DNA of 64,000 nt from Lysinibacillus contaminans (GCF_001278945.1 NZ_LGRV01000003.1:2108001-2172000), one strand, 5' to 3'; numbered from the stretch's first letter, positions 27,115 to 37,261 are shown. Notes: a model not told the origin generated them from the letters alone. Program-made: numbers and translations.

Positions 27115-27837
27115 TTAGGCTTTTTTCTTATATTTCAAACTAGCGGCTACGAAGGCTTTAAATAGTTTTTTTGCTTCATTATCTCCAGCAAGCGCTTGTT
27201 CTTCCGGATGCCACTGCACGCCTAAACAAAATGGTAATGATTCATGGTAGACGGCTTCGATGATCCCATCATTCGATTTTGCTGCAACCTTCAATGTGTC
27301 ACCTAACGCATGAATCGCCTGATGATGAATGGAATTGACCGCAATTTTCTCTTGATCGATGATTTTCATCAAGACATTATCTTGCTCAATATTTACATAA
27401 TGCGTCGCAACACCGCGAGCTGCTTGCTGGGTATGCTTTAATCGTTTACTACTGTGATATTCCGAATCAATATCCTGATAAAGCGTGCCACCTAGTGCAA
27501 CATTAAGCACTTGAATACCACGGCAAATCCCGAAAATAGGCATTTGTTTTGTAATCGCAGCGTGTATCAGGGCGAGCTCAACCGTATCTCGTTCAGGATG
27601 AATCTGCCCTAATTTAGGCGATGGCTCTGCGCCAAAATGAAATGGATGCACATCATCACCACCAGATAGTAATAACCCGTCTGATATAGACAAAATCTGC
27701 GCCACATCCGCCTCTACTCCAAGCGGTAGAATTATCGGAACTCCACCCGCTTCTAGTATACTCTTACTATATGCCGCATTTAAACGCGAAGATAGATCAT
27801 CCTCAGCACAAGCAGTGATTGCAATGATCGGTTTCAA
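27115..27837 (-). CDS. Class I glutamine amidotransferase, peptidase C26 (PuuD-like)
   Basis: This 240-residue protein resembles gamma-glutamyl-gamma-aminobutyrate hydrolases. It has SGGDDVHPFHFG, the nucleophilic cysteine in FGICRGIQVLNVALGGTLYQD, and the histidine/glutamate pair in GVQWHPEE. A TTG at 27837 with GGGGG upstream gives the start KPIIAITAC; the frame to 27852 begins inside that site. It lies 27 nt after the prepilin peptidase gene and may be read with it, but no functional tie to pili is evident. Confidence 0.83.
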   Translation of the reverse strand: MKPIIAITACAEDDLSSRLNAAYSKSILEAGGVPIILPLGVEADVAQILSISDGLLLSGGDDVHPFHFGAEPSPKLGQIHPERDTVELALIHAAITKQMPIFGICRGIQVLNVALGGTLYQDIDSEYHSSKRLKHTQQAARGVATHYVNIEQDNVLMKIIDQEKIAVNSIHHQAIHALGDTLKVAAKSNDGIIEAVYHESLPFCLGVQWHPEEQALAGDNEAKKLFKAFVAASLKYKKKA

Positions 27838-27864
27838 ACAACAACCCCCCATATAGTTTACTTT

Positions 27865-28617
27865 CTACCATAGCCCTAAATACCAATTAGTAATGGCATC
27901 ACCATAAAAAAAGACAATGATAGCAGCTAATGCAATCGATGGTCCAAATGGCACAGGTGTTTTTCTCCCCTGTCCTCGTGCACGTAAAATTACGATGCCG
28001 ACTATCATTCCTATTACTGCCGCTAAAAACAGCGTCAGTAACGATCCTATTGTGCCGAGCACGAGCCCGATTAAAAAGAATAACTTAATATCGCCACCGC
28101 CCATGCCACCCCGTGACAAAACAGCAATACTATATAATATGCCAAACCCTACAACTGCACCTAGTAAACTATCCCACCACGGCGTTAACGGTGAAAGAAT
28201 TCGCCCTATGACTAGCAGGGGTAAAAAGAAAAGCAACACCTTATCTGGTATCAACATATAAGCGAAATCCGACACGACAATGATCACTAATAAAGAAATA
28301 AATAAAATCGCCACTGCAAACTCTGCACTAAATCCAAGCTGCCAATAAGCAAAAGCAAACAACACACCTGTTACAAGTTCCATGAACGGATAAATCCACG
28401 AAATCTTTTGCCCGCAACCTCGACACTTCCCACCTAAAAATAAAAATGAAAGCACCGGTATTAAATCTAGCACCGTCAATTGACGTTGACACGTCGTACA
28501 ATGCGAAGGTGGCGACACAATCGACTCCTTCATTGGCACACGTAACCCAACCACGTTAAAAAACGAGCCAAAGACAAGCCCAAACACAAAAACCATTATT
28601 GTATAAGCGATTTCCAT
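27865..28617 (-). CDS. pilD: Prepilin peptidase / N-methyltransferase (PilD/ComC type)
   Basis: This membrane aspartic protease cleaves the class III leader of pilins and methylates the new N-terminus. The 250-residue product has the N-terminal methylase domain with two CxxC pairs (CTTC, CRGC), and the peptidase domain with aspartates in VVSDFAYMLIPD and GGGDIKLF. About seven membrane segments. It ends the minus-strand arm of the type IV pilus locus and should process the pilins at 31075, 37841 and 38353. Confidence 0.92.
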   Translation of the reverse strand: MEIAYTIMVFVFGLVFGSFFNVVGLRVPMKESIVSPPSHCTTCQRQLTVLDLIPVLSFLFLGGKCRGCGQKISWIYPFMELVTGVLFAFAYWQLGFSAEFAVAILFISLLVIIVVSDFAYMLIPDKVLLFFLPLLVIGRILSPLTPWWDSLLGAVVGFGILYSIAVLSRGGMGGGDIKLFFLIGLVLGTIGSLLTLFLAAVIGMIVGIVILRARGQGRKTPVPFGPSIALAAIIVFFYGDAITNWYLGLW

Positions 28618-28676
28618 AATGTAAATCCTCCTAAACTAATAGACGCCCATACTATTTACGTATGCGCGCCTACTTA

Positions 28677-29402
28677 CTATTTTTCCCCTTCATAATAGAA
28701 CGTCGTCACCTGGATGGTTGCGGTCACTGTTGGATCTGCATCCTCTTGGAACTTATCTTCTTCCCCAGGTAAAGAAATATCTAACGCATCAATTTTCATG
28801 ATACGTTCAATTTTTTCAATTTCTTGTAAGTAACTATTTAATGATTTCATATCAAGTGCAGCAATGTCCATACTAAACGTAACAAGCTTTAATGCGGCCG
28901 GCAAAGATTCTTTCGCGATAGTCGAAACAGGTAGCTCATCAGTTGTGGCCTCTGGATCTTCTTCTGTTGGCTGAGTATCAGTTGTATCTCCGTCTGTCAC
29001 AGGTGCATCCTCATCTACTACCGGTGCGTTCGGATCCGTAATCGTTGAATCTAACACAAGTGAATCATAGTTATTAAAGCTAATCGATTCCACCAACGTA
29101 CCCGTTACAGCTTCAATTTCCGCTATATCCAGAAGCACTTTTTCAATTGCGCGCGTTTGAGGTACTTTTTTACGGAGTGTTACATTATTTGTCGCAGAAG
29201 ATTGTTGCGTTTCCTCTACTATAGCTATTTGCTCTTGTAAACTCGTTATCTCTTGATTTAAAGTGCTGACCGTACTTTCCTTTGCCTTCACATCATCCAG
29301 TTTTGGTGTTAACACATAGTAATACACCGCAAACAAAACGGCGGCAATTAGAGCGGTCAAAAGGAGGATGGCTGAATTTTTATTACTTGTTATAGAATTC
29401 AT
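28677..29402 (-). CDS. pilO: Type IV pilus assembly protein PilO-like
   Basis: The 241-residue protein has one N-terminal membrane segment (residues 12-29), a coiled coil (VKAKESTVSTLNQEITSL), an acidic Asp/Glu/Thr-rich linker around residues 120-155, and a C-terminal ferredoxin-like region typical of PilO. It overlaps pilN by ATGA. PilM-PilN-PilO form the inner platform under PilC. Naming rests on topology and operon order, as PilO sequences diverge strongly; the acidic linker is unusual. Confidence 0.78.
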   Translation of the reverse strand: MNSITSNKNSAILLLTALIAAVLFAVYYYVLTPKLDDVKAKESTVSTLNQEITSLQEQIAIVEETQQSSATNNVTLRKKVPQTRAIEKVLLDIAEIEAVTGTLVESISFNNYDSLVLDSTITDPNAPVVDEDAPVTDGDTTDTQPTEEDPEATTDELPVSTIAKESLPAALKLVTFSMDIAALDMKSLNSYLQEIEKIERIMKIDALDISLPGEEDKFQEDADPTVTATIQVTTFYYEGEK

Positions 29403-29995
29403 CCTTTTCCTCCTTTAGCTAAATAAGCATAGTCGATAAACAACTTAACGGTCACTGTATAACGTGGTATTTCTTTGAATTTATCTTCCAACCTCTTGTC
29501 TTCCGTTTGTTCCCCAAGTGCTACTTCAAAATTTTCTATTGTGTCTACTTGAGTATCTCTAAAATAATCGCTTGTTCCAAGTTTTTCTACATATCTTGAA
29601 ATATCATTCATCGTCTCAAAATCAATCGTCACAGTTACACTTTCTTCATCAAAAGTATACCCACGTACATAAGTATGCTCAGGTAAAAGCACTAGTGTTT
29701 CAGCTATTAATGGTGTGACGGGATAGGATACGTTTTCTACAAATTTCACAGATTGCGCAAGTGATCCTGCGTTAATATTATTCTTTGCATCGAGCTCTTT
29801 TTGAAGCTCCTCACGTTGCGTTGTTAACTCTTGCTCCTGCTTAGATAAAGTAGTGATATCACTTTTCGCTCCAAAATATAAGAAAATCATATAGGCTAGG
29901 ACAATCGCTGTAATCCCTATTAACAAGGCATATAGTAACGTTGGAGCAGCCTTCTTCTTTTCTAAATTAGGCAAGAGGTTTATTTCTGGTACCAT
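29399..29995 (-). CDS. pilN: Type IV pilus assembly protein PilN-like
   Basis: The 198-residue protein begins VPEINLLPN, the conserved PilN N-terminal motif that binds the PilM groove, followed by one membrane helix (residues ~21-40), a coiled coil and a C-terminal ferredoxin-like domain. The ATG shares a base with the pilM stop (TGATG), so the three genes are translationally coupled. Confidence 0.88.
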   Translation of the reverse strand: MVPEINLLPNLEKKKAAPTLLYALLIGITAIVLAYMIFLYFGAKSDITTLSKQEQELTTQREELQKELDAKNNINAGSLAQSVKFVENVSYPVTPLIAETLVLLPEHTYVRGYTFDEESVTVTIDFETMNDISRYVEKLGTSDYFRDTQVDTIENFEVALGEQTEDKRLEDKFKEIPRYTVTVKLFIDYAYLAKGGKG

Positions 29996-30969
29996 CAGTT
30001 AACCTCCTTTAGCGCAAGTCCAAGTAAAGTGGCAAATGGCTCCGTAAATTCTGGGAACTGCTTTTGAATGATCGAATCGTTTAATACTTTTAATGGCGTA
30101 TCAAAATTATTACTTAATAAATCAGCAATGGTCTGTAATATTGGATTATCTCCTAAAATAATAATTTCATCGACTGATTTTTCACCTTTATGTAAAGAGA
30201 ATTTAAAGAAGTTCATCATACGATCGATTTCGAGCACCTGATCCGTCACGACCATGCGATACTCTTCTTCTCCACCTATATGCTCAAATGAATAGCTATT
30301 TTCACCAACTGGTTCCGCCTTCCAATCGGCTAAATTCGTTTCAATCGATTGGTAGCGCAGAAACTCCACGTTACCTTGTGAGAAAATACTAATTGACAGT
30401 TCATTAATCGACCAATCGGCTATTAAATAGGTCTTATGCGCATCTAGAAACTGCATATGTTCTAGTAATCGAATATTGCATAAGCCCCGAATATCGGCAG
30501 CTTGAGGCTCTAAGGAGGCATCTAAAAACATCCCCATCATCTTATTGACTTCTTCAGAAGGTGCCGCATACAACATAGCTTGTCCGTCACCTGGTTTTGG
30601 ATCATAAACATCAATTAAAGGTTCATGGAACGGTAAATGAATCGACTGGCCAAGCTCCATCTCGACATATCCTTTTAACTGATGTGGCTCAACATCACTT
30701 GGATGATCAAAGTTTTTTAAAAGTACCGAAGTATCCGGCACGAACATTCGCACATTTTGCTTCTTGCCCGCCCATTTTGTGACATGCTCTTTAATAATTT
30801 CATACAACGCCATCTCATCTGAAATAACAGCACCCTCTACGATACCACGCTCTAAAGGAAGCTCATAGCCTTTCCAAAGCGATGTGTCAGGCCCCTTTGC
30901 TACAATCGCACGCAATACATAATCTTTTATTTCTATTGAAATATGTGACTTCTTTTTTTTGTTGAACAT
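29995..30969 (-). CDS. pilM: Type IV pilus assembly protein PilM (actin-like ATPase)
   Basis: The 324-residue protein is a cytoplasmic actin-fold subunit. It begins SHISIEIKDYVLRAIVAKG, has LIADWSINELSISIF at the second subdomain and DEIIILGDNPILQTIADLL near the C-terminus. It is the first gene after the pilin and a hairpin, and is coupled to pilN. Confidence 0.85.
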   Translation of the reverse strand: MFNKKKKSHISIEIKDYVLRAIVAKGPDTSLWKGYELPLERGIVEGAVISDEMALYEIIKEHVTKWAGKKQNVRMFVPDTSVLLKNFDHPSDVEPHQLKGYVEMELGQSIHLPFHEPLIDVYDPKPGDGQAMLYAAPSEEVNKMMGMFLDASLEPQAADIRGLCNIRLLEHMQFLDAHKTYLIADWSINELSISIFSQGNVEFLRYQSIETNLADWKAEPVGENSYSFEHIGGEEEYRMVVTDQVLEIDRMMNFFKFSLHKGEKSVDEIIILGDNPILQTIADLLSNNFDTPLKVLNDSIIQKQFPEFTEPFATLLGLALKEVN

Positions 30970-31031
30970 GAAACCCCCCCTTTCCCATAAAACAATATCA
31001 TTTTTCTTTATTAGTACTTAGTTCTTTATTT

Positions 31032-31058
31032 GAACATCCAACAGATTATTGGATGTTC
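31032..31058 (-). other. Hairpin between the pilin gene and pilM
   Basis: GAACATCCAA and TTGGATGTTC pair perfectly around a 7-nt loop, 17 nt after the pilin stop. No long T run follows on the minus strand, so it may be a partial terminator or an mRNA end protector that raises pilin output over pilM. Confidence 0.65.
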
Positions 31059-31074
31059 TAAAAAGAGCCAAATA

Positions 31075-31527
31075 TTATTCTTTAATTGCTTCAGGTGTTC
31101 CGCTACCTTTTTGATCATCTTTATTAATACCAGCAATAGTTGCAGCTGTAAAAGTAGCTGTCTTAGCTCCTGAATATTTTACTGCTCCAGTTAATTTATT
31201 TCCACCAGCGGCTTTAGTAACTTCATCCGTTGTAGCAGTTTCAAATAAGCCAGCATTATCTAAATATTTAGCAGCTTTTAATGCTGCAACATCAACTGTC
31301 CCTCCATCTGCTGTGCCTTCATCAGTAAAATAAATATTAGCCGCATTAAGAACATTTATAGCATCAGCTTTTGCAGCATTATACTTTGAGTTTTCGATAA
31401 TATTCCCAATCGCTGGAACAGCAATTGCGGCTACAATCGCTAAAATTACGATAACAGCTAGTAACTCGATAAGCGTTAAACCTTTTTCATTTTTTAACAT
31501 TTTTTTGTTCAGTAATTTTTTTAACAT
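31075..31527 (-). CDS. pilA: Major type IV pilin
   Basis: The 150-residue prepilin has a basic leader ending KNEKG, cleavage before LTLIELLAVIVILAIVAAIAVPAIG with Glu at mature position 5, then a small Ala/Thr/Gly-rich globular head of about 115 residues without cysteines. A strong AAGGAGG site precedes it. It sits between pilC and pilM, the usual place for a main subunit. Confidence 0.92.
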   Translation of the reverse strand: MLKKLLNKKMLKNEKGLTLIELLAVIVILAIVAAIAVPAIGNIIENSKYNAAKADAINVLNAANIYFTDEGTADGGTVDVAALKAAKYLDNAGLFETATTDEVTKAAGGNKLTGAVKYSGAKTATFTAATIAGINKDDQKGSGTPEAIKE

Positions 31528-31628
31528 GTTTGTTCCTCCTTAGTATTATATATTAGTGCAAAACACGAACACCCTAATTTTCCGTAAATCTTTTTTGCAT
31601 CACCCCTTTCAATAATATAGAAAGAACA

Positions 31629-32834
31629 TTACATATTTTCATACATCGAGAACATTGGCATCATGATGGCCATGACGATTGTCCCAACTATAGCTGCTAG
31701 AAAGACAATCATTAACGGCTCAATGAGTGATTTCAGCGTATCTACCGTACGATCAACTTCATCCTCATAAAAGTCTGCTATTTTTTCAAGCATATAATCG
31801 AGTGAACCAGTTTGCTCTCCGATTGCTGTCATTTGCGTGACAAGCGGCGGGAAAATCCAACTTTTTTCAAGTGGTGCCGATAATGTGCTACCAGATTCTA
31901 AACTCTCTCTCGCTTCTAGCACAACCTTACCAACTACCGGATTCCCCACAACTTTTTCGACAATCGTCAATGCCTGTAAAATCGGAACAGCGCTACTAAA
32001 TAATGAAGATAATGTCCGTGTCATCCGGGCAATAACATTCTTCTGTAATAACGGTCCAAATACAGGTATACGCAGTAACAATAGGTTTACAGAATAGTTA
32101 AACTGTTTGTTTCCTTTGTATGCCATTCTAAATCCAACAACAGCAGCGATGAGGACAGCTAATATTAGCCACCAATATGCTATTAAGAAATCACTAATCT
32201 TTAAGATGAATAATGTCAGGGCAGGCATTTCACCGCCAAGGTCATCAAACATTCCAACAAATGTCGGTACGATGAAAATCATCAAGAAAAATGTAACGGC
32301 AATGGTAATAACCATTAATACTGCTGGGTAGGTCATCGTTGACTGTACCTTTTTCTTAATGTTATAGGACTTTTCAAACGTCATCGCTAAACGCTCTAAT
32401 GTATTGTCGATATTGCCGGTAACTTCACCAGAGCGCATCATATTGATGAACAATGGTGGGAATACTTTTGGATGCTTTGCAGCAGCGTCAGAAAATGACA
32501 GCCCTCCTCGAATGTCTTCCTCCACCTGTCCAAGTGCCTTTTTCAGCGGTTTACTTTTTGATTGGGTCCCTAAAATACGCGTCGACTCAACAATTGAGAC
32601 ACCTGCTCGAATGAGGGTTGCATATTGTCGACAATAAATGACGAAATCTTGGTGTTTGACTTTGCCACCCACCACTAAGTCTTTGTGCAATATGCTTTTT
32701 GATTCTTCTAGCTCCCGTGCGTTAATGCCCTGTTCACGTAATTTCTCGATGGCTACTTTTTTATTCGTCGCATCAATAATTCCCTTTTTTAAAACACCAG
32801 TTTTTGAGCGCCCACTATAACGAAAAACGGTCAA
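31629..32834 (-). CDS. pilC: Type IV pilus platform protein PilC
   Basis: The 401-residue membrane protein has two T2SSF domains (FCRQYATLIRAGVSIVESTRIL and ARMTRTLSSLFSSAVPILQALTIVEKV) and three membrane segments, the last near the C-terminus (LMIVFLAAIVGTIVMAIMMPMF). The TTG start at 32834 overlaps the pilT stop and is preceded by GGGTGA. It couples the PilB and PilT motors to the pilus. Confidence 0.94.
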   Translation of the reverse strand: MTVFRYSGRSKTGVLKKGIIDATNKKVAIEKLREQGINARELEESKSILHKDLVVGGKVKHQDFVIYCRQYATLIRAGVSIVESTRILGTQSKSKPLKKALGQVEEDIRGGLSFSDAAAKHPKVFPPLFINMMRSGEVTGNIDNTLERLAMTFEKSYNIKKKVQSTMTYPAVLMVITIAVTFFLMIFIVPTFVGMFDDLGGEMPALTLFILKISDFLIAYWWLILAVLIAAVVGFRMAYKGNKQFNYSVNLLLLRIPVFGPLLQKNVIARMTRTLSSLFSSAVPILQALTIVEKVVGNPVVGKVVLEARESLESGSTLSAPLEKSWIFPPLVTQMTAIGEQTGSLDYMLEKIADFYEDEVDRTVDTLKSLIEPLMIVFLAAIVGTIVMAIMMPMFSMYENM

Positions 32835-33886
32835 CTGTAATCACCCGCATTCATAAACGGTCTTGCATCCTCAATGGAGATCTTCCCCGACGAAATGAGC
32901 TGCTGCATAGATGATTCTAATGTGTGCATCCCAAGCGCCCTACTCGTTTGCATGACACTTGGAATCTGGTGAATCTTTTCGTTACGAATAAGGTTTGAAA
33001 TGGATGGGGCTTGTACTAAAATTTCCGTTGCCGCGATACGCCCCTTTGCATCCTTTCGAATGAACAAGCGCTGTGACACAATTCCGACTAGTACATTTGC
33101 TAGCTGTACTCGAATTTGGCTTTGCTGATGTGGTGGGAAGATATCAATAATACGGTCAATCGTAGTGGCAGCACTACTTGTATGTAATGTCGCCATGACT
33201 AAGTGACCTGTTTCTGCAGCTGTTACCGCTGTAGAAATCGTTTCGAGGTCACGCATTTCCCCCACAAGAATAATGTCTGGGTCTTGACGGAGCGCCGCAC
33301 GTAATCCATTTGCAAAGCTCATCGTATCGACTCCGACCTCACGCTGATTAATCACTGATTTTTTATGTGTGTGTAAATATTCAATTGGATCTTCAAGTGT
33401 AATAATATGCTTCGCTTTATTCGTATTAATATAGTCAATCATTGCGGCAAGTGTTGTTGATTTACCAGAACCTGTTGGACCTGTTACTAAAATAAGCCCT
33501 TGTGGTTTTTCCGCAAGCTTATACAGTACTTCTGGCATGTTAAGTGATTCAATAGATGGAATCTTTGCATCAATTAAACGGGCTGCAATCGTTACTTCAT
33601 TGCGCTGATGATACGCATTTACACGAAAACGACATTTCCCTGCTAATGAATAATTAAAGTCGGTTTCACCCTTCTCCTCAAATTCTTTCACTTTGTAGTC
33701 TGGCAAAATCTCAAGAACCATTGTTTTTAAATCTTCAGAAGTTAACGTAAAATCACCGTATTGCTCGAGCTGCCCGTGCACACGATATACCGGTGGAATA
33801 CCTACTGTTAAATGTAAATCTGAGTTTTTTTCTGTATAGGCTCTTTCTAGTAAATCGATAATTGATATTGTTGATCCCACAGTCAT
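32831..33886 (-). CDS. pilT: Pilus retraction ATPase PilT
   Basis: The 351-residue ATPase has Walker A GPTGSGKSTT, an aspartate box DPIEYLHTHKKS, Walker B ILVGEMRDLET, the His box and the C-terminal NLIRNEKIHQIP motif that marks retraction ATPases. The ATG at 33886 is preferred over a GTG at 33889. Its presence means the pili should retract, allowing twitching or DNA uptake. Confidence 0.95.
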   Translation of the reverse strand: MTVGSTISIIDLLERAYTEKNSDLHLTVGIPPVYRVHGQLEQYGDFTLTSEDLKTMVLEILPDYKVKEFEEKGETDFNYSLAGKCRFRVNAYHQRNEVTIAARLIDAKIPSIESLNMPEVLYKLAEKPQGLILVTGPTGSGKSTTLAAMIDYINTNKAKHIITLEDPIEYLHTHKKSVINQREVGVDTMSFANGLRAALRQDPDIILVGEMRDLETISTAVTAAETGHLVMATLHTSSAATTIDRIIDIFPPHQQSQIRVQLANVLVGIVSQRLFIRKDAKGRIAATEILVQAPSISNLIRNEKIHQIPSVMQTSRALGMHTLESSMQQLISSGKISIEDARPFMNAGDYS

Positions 33887-33892
33887 CACATC

Positions 33893-35563
33893 CTAATCTG
33901 CGTTGGCTACGCGAAGTACTTCAGACGTTGTTGTTTGCCCATCTATTACTTTTAGTAAACCGTCCACTACTAAAGTATTGTAGCCCTCTTGCTTCATGTA
34001 ATCGCGAATGACATTATCTCCACTGCGACTTAATATATAATCTTTTATTTTACGATTGATCGGCAAAATCTCATGTATCGCTAGACGACCACGATAGCCA
34101 GTCTGATTGCAAGATGGGCAACCACGGCCACGTTTACCGTATGTCGCTCCTTCAATGCCGTTTGCTTGCAGAATTTCTAGTTCCCGATTTGTAAATGCAT
34201 ACTCCTCAGTACAGTCTCGACAGATGCGACGCACTAAACGCTGTGCCATAATACCCACTAATGAGGAGGATAATAAGAAGGGTTCGATGCCCATATCCTG
34301 CAAGCGTGAGATCGATTCCACCGCACTATTTGTGTGTAGTGTACTTAATACCAAATGTCCGGTTAAAGACGCCCGCACTGCAATTTGCGCTGTTTCTAAG
34401 TCACGAATTTCCCCGATCATTACAATATCCGGGTCTTGACGTAAAATAGAACGTAAACCAGCTGCAAATGTAAGGCCAACCTCTTCCTTTACTTGAATCT
34501 GGTTAATGCCATCGAGCTGATACTCAACTGGATCTTCTACCGTAATAATATTGACGCCCTCTTCATTTAGATTACTAAGTGCCGCATATAAAGTAGATGA
34601 TTTACCCGAACCAGTAGGTCCTGTAATAAGCATGATGCCATTTGGTTGCGCAATCATTTTGCGGAAGATCGCCTCGTTTTTTTCACTAAAGCCGAGCTTG
34701 TCAATATCGTTTGCAGCAGTACTTAAATCCAAAATACGCATTACGACTTTTTCACCGTAAACAGTTGGTAACGTCGATAAACGAATATCAACAGGTTTAA
34801 AGTTCACATTCGCTTTAATACGACCGTCCTGTGGAATACGGTTTTCCGTAATATTTAAATTCCCCATAATTTTAATACGAGCTATTACAATATTTTGCAT
34901 ATGCTTCGGCAATGAACGCTCTGTTCGTAATACACCATCTACACGGTAGCGTACGCGTAATTCTGTTTCTTGTGGATCAAAATGGATATCACTCGCTCTT
35001 TGGGCGACACCATTAGCTATAATTTGATTCACCAAACGCATGATTGGCGAATCTTCTTTTTCAATTTCTTCTAGCGTCTCGCTGCCCGATGCACCTAAAT
35101 CCGACAGTGCCGCTTCCATCGACTCTTGTAAATCGTAATACTTTGTAATTGTTCGATATAAATCGTCCTTCGCGGCAATACTTGTTTCAATTTGGCAACC
35201 AGTTGCCATACGAACCTCTTCAATCGCAAAGTAGTCCATTGGATCAGCCATAGCGATGAAAAGCTTATTTTTTTCTTTTCGAATCGGCATAATATTTGCT
35301 CGTTTTGCCAATTCTACTGGAATTAGTTGAAGCAACTCAGGACTAATCGAATATTGGTTTAAATGAATATGTGGAATACCCAGTTGGAATTCTAACACTT
35401 CAATTAATTGTTGCTCTGTTAAAATATTTTCTTTAATAAGAAAATCTCCGAGTTTTTCATCCCGCGATTTTGTCTTAAGTGCATATTCTAATTGTTCCTG
35501 CTGCATTACGCCTGCACTGACAAGCAAGTCTCCTAAACGTTTACGTCCAGTATTTATAGCCAT
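33893..35563 (-). CDS. pilB: Pilus extension ATPase PilB
   Basis: The 556-residue ATPase has an N-terminal MshEN/T2SSE_N domain (RLGDLLVSAGV to LNQYSISPELLQLIP), Walker A GPTGSGKSST, Walker B IVMIGEIRDLETA and a tetracysteine zinc motif (CRDC and CPSC). It powers pilus assembly. It follows the VanW/G5 gene by 18 nt and precedes pilT by 6 nt. Confidence 0.95.
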   Translation of the reverse strand: MAINTGRKRLGDLLVSAGVMQQEQLEYALKTKSRDEKLGDFLIKENILTEQQLIEVLEFQLGIPHIHLNQYSISPELLQLIPVELAKRANIMPIRKEKNKLFIAMADPMDYFAIEEVRMATGCQIETSIAAKDDLYRTITKYYDLQESMEAALSDLGASGSETLEEIEKEDSPIMRLVNQIIANGVAQRASDIHFDPQETELRVRYRVDGVLRTERSLPKHMQNIVIARIKIMGNLNITENRIPQDGRIKANVNFKPVDIRLSTLPTVYGEKVVMRILDLSTAANDIDKLGFSEKNEAIFRKMIAQPNGIMLITGPTGSGKSSTLYAALSNLNEEGVNIITVEDPVEYQLDGINQIQVKEEVGLTFAAGLRSILRQDPDIVMIGEIRDLETAQIAVRASLTGHLVLSTLHTNSAVESISRLQDMGIEPFLLSSSLVGIMAQRLVRRICRDCTEEYAFTNRELEILQANGIEGATYGKRGRGCPSCNQTGYRGRLAIHEILPINRKIKDYILSRSGDNVIRDYMKQEGYNTLVVDGLLKVIDGQTTTSEVLRVANAD

Positions 35564-35581
35564 TCCAGTACACTCCTTTCA

Positions 35582-36943
35582 TCAAGGGCTTGTCTGTACA
35601 AAATTCCCACCCTTATCGTAGTAGCCGTATACAATATCCGGATCATTTGATTGTTGTTTATCACCATTATTTACAGATGATTCACCTGGTTTACTTGGTG
35701 TATCCGGTAAACCATTGCCATCTAAATCTAGCTGTAAATCAGGATCATTCGGGTTAGTTGAAGACGTATCCGATTCACTACCACCTGCTGTAGTAACAGG
35801 CTGTTTTGTAGAGCGAACGACGATTCGATTAATTGGTGCATAAAAATCACGACTTACTAATACTTCAGAAGAAACGCCATTTTCAGTAATCGAACGATAC
35901 ACTTCAACACGAATGCCTTCTTTCCCCTCTTGTACTGTCTTTTCTTGTCCAATCGCTATTTCATCTGAATATCGATAAATGATTCGTGGATCCACAATAC
36001 GATCCTTTTCTACTCGTATTTTTATTTCCTTTTCTTTTGTCTGTGAGAATATTTCTAATTTAATAGAGTTACCTTCTGTTGTAACTTTAACCTTCCCTGG
36101 CTGTTCAGTAAGATTAACGAACTGCAGGTCTTTTTCTAACGCTTTATTGATGGACGCCTCTGTACCTTGCTGAAGGTAAGATGGAATTTCATTTTGCGCG
36201 TGACGCTCTAAAATCTCATAATCTGTTTGTAGCACTGCATTATAAAGCATAGATGCAATGAAATCTAAACCCTCAAGATTTGCAAGCTCCGTATTATCAC
36301 CCAATAAAGTTAATAGGGAAATATTTTCGCCTGGCGCAATAACAAAATCGTTTAAAATACTTCCTACCTCTACAACACCTAATGTATTTACAGGAATCTC
36401 TTCAATTGCTAATGCTAATCTTTCTGCTTCAAGTGAAGTCGTATCCAAGACAGCTGCTTCTACTTCATGTCCTTTTAAATAAGAAGCTTGTCCCACAACA
36501 GAATTTAATGTATTCTCTACATCCCAAACGCCGACTGCTTGTAGCTGTGCTTGAACTTCATCATTAAGCACTACATGTAAAGGGATATGTACAGTTTGAT
36601 CGCTTTCCCAAAATGCGTACCAAGACTTATCTGTCATACGCTCGTAGTCCGCAACAGAAGATGCTACATCAAAAACAAATTGACTTGGATCGATTGTCGA
36701 TGTCACACCACCACCTGTAACTTTTACTGGGGTAGCCAGCCATTCCGTCACTGCCACTTGTACCGCCGCTTCGATTTCCTTTCCCTTCAAATCGGCTACC
36801 TCCACACCACCAATGCTAGAAGCTTTCGACACTTCCTTCGCATATGTTGTAGGATTTAACACAATATTTGGTATCGACATCGCCATTAGTATGGCGATTA
36901 AAGTTAGTAACGTCATTATTTTTAAGCCTATTCTCATGCTCAC
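35582..36943 (-). CDS. Secreted VanW/G5-domain protein at the head of the pilus operon
   Basis: The 453-residue protein has a signal or anchor segment (residues 8-30), a VanW-like middle part (FVIAPGENISLL, then SMLYNAVLQTDYEILERH), a G5-like domain (GQEKTVQEGKEGIRVEVYR near residue 330) and a Ser/Asp/Pro-rich tail with a short DLDGNGLPD calcium-motif-like sequence. Such proteins accompany Gram-positive type IV pilus loci; a cell-wall contact role is inferred. First gene of the minus-strand arm. Confidence 0.75.
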   Translation of the reverse strand: MSMRIGLKIMTLLTLIAILMAMSIPNIVLNPTTYAKEVSKASSIGGVEVADLKGKEIEAAVQVAVTEWLATPVKVTGGGVTSTIDPSQFVFDVASSVADYERMTDKSWYAFWESDQTVHIPLHVVLNDEVQAQLQAVGVWDVENTLNSVVGQASYLKGHEVEAAVLDTTSLEAERLALAIEEIPVNTLGVVEVGSILNDFVIAPGENISLLTLLGDNTELANLEGLDFIASMLYNAVLQTDYEILERHAQNEIPSYLQQGTEASINKALEKDLQFVNLTEQPGKVKVTTEGNSIKLEIFSQTKEKEIKIRVEKDRIVDPRIIYRYSDEIAIGQEKTVQEGKEGIRVEVYRSITENGVSSEVLVSRDFYAPINRIVVRSTKQPVTTAGGSESDTSSTNPNDPDLQLDLDGNGLPDTPSKPGESSVNNGDKQQSNDPDIVYGYYDKGGNFVQTSP

Positions 36944-37261
36944 ATCCCCTTCCCACTTAACACTTTTTATTTAATTTTCACTATATTTAAATTAATAAAC
37001 TCATATAAACAGAATACTATACAAAAGTATGGTTTGAACACCACTATTTACCTAATCATTGAATTTCTAATAGTTAAAAAATAAAAGACTATGTCATTCA
37101 ACACAAAAAAAGTTATGTAAAGAGCATAAGATCTATTCCAAGAGGGAATAAATCCCTATTAATTATAATTAAACCATATATTAACTCTAAAAAAACCGAC
37201 AAAAATGTGAAATTACCGTATTATGGTACATATATCCCTACTTAAAAGGTATTATTATCTG

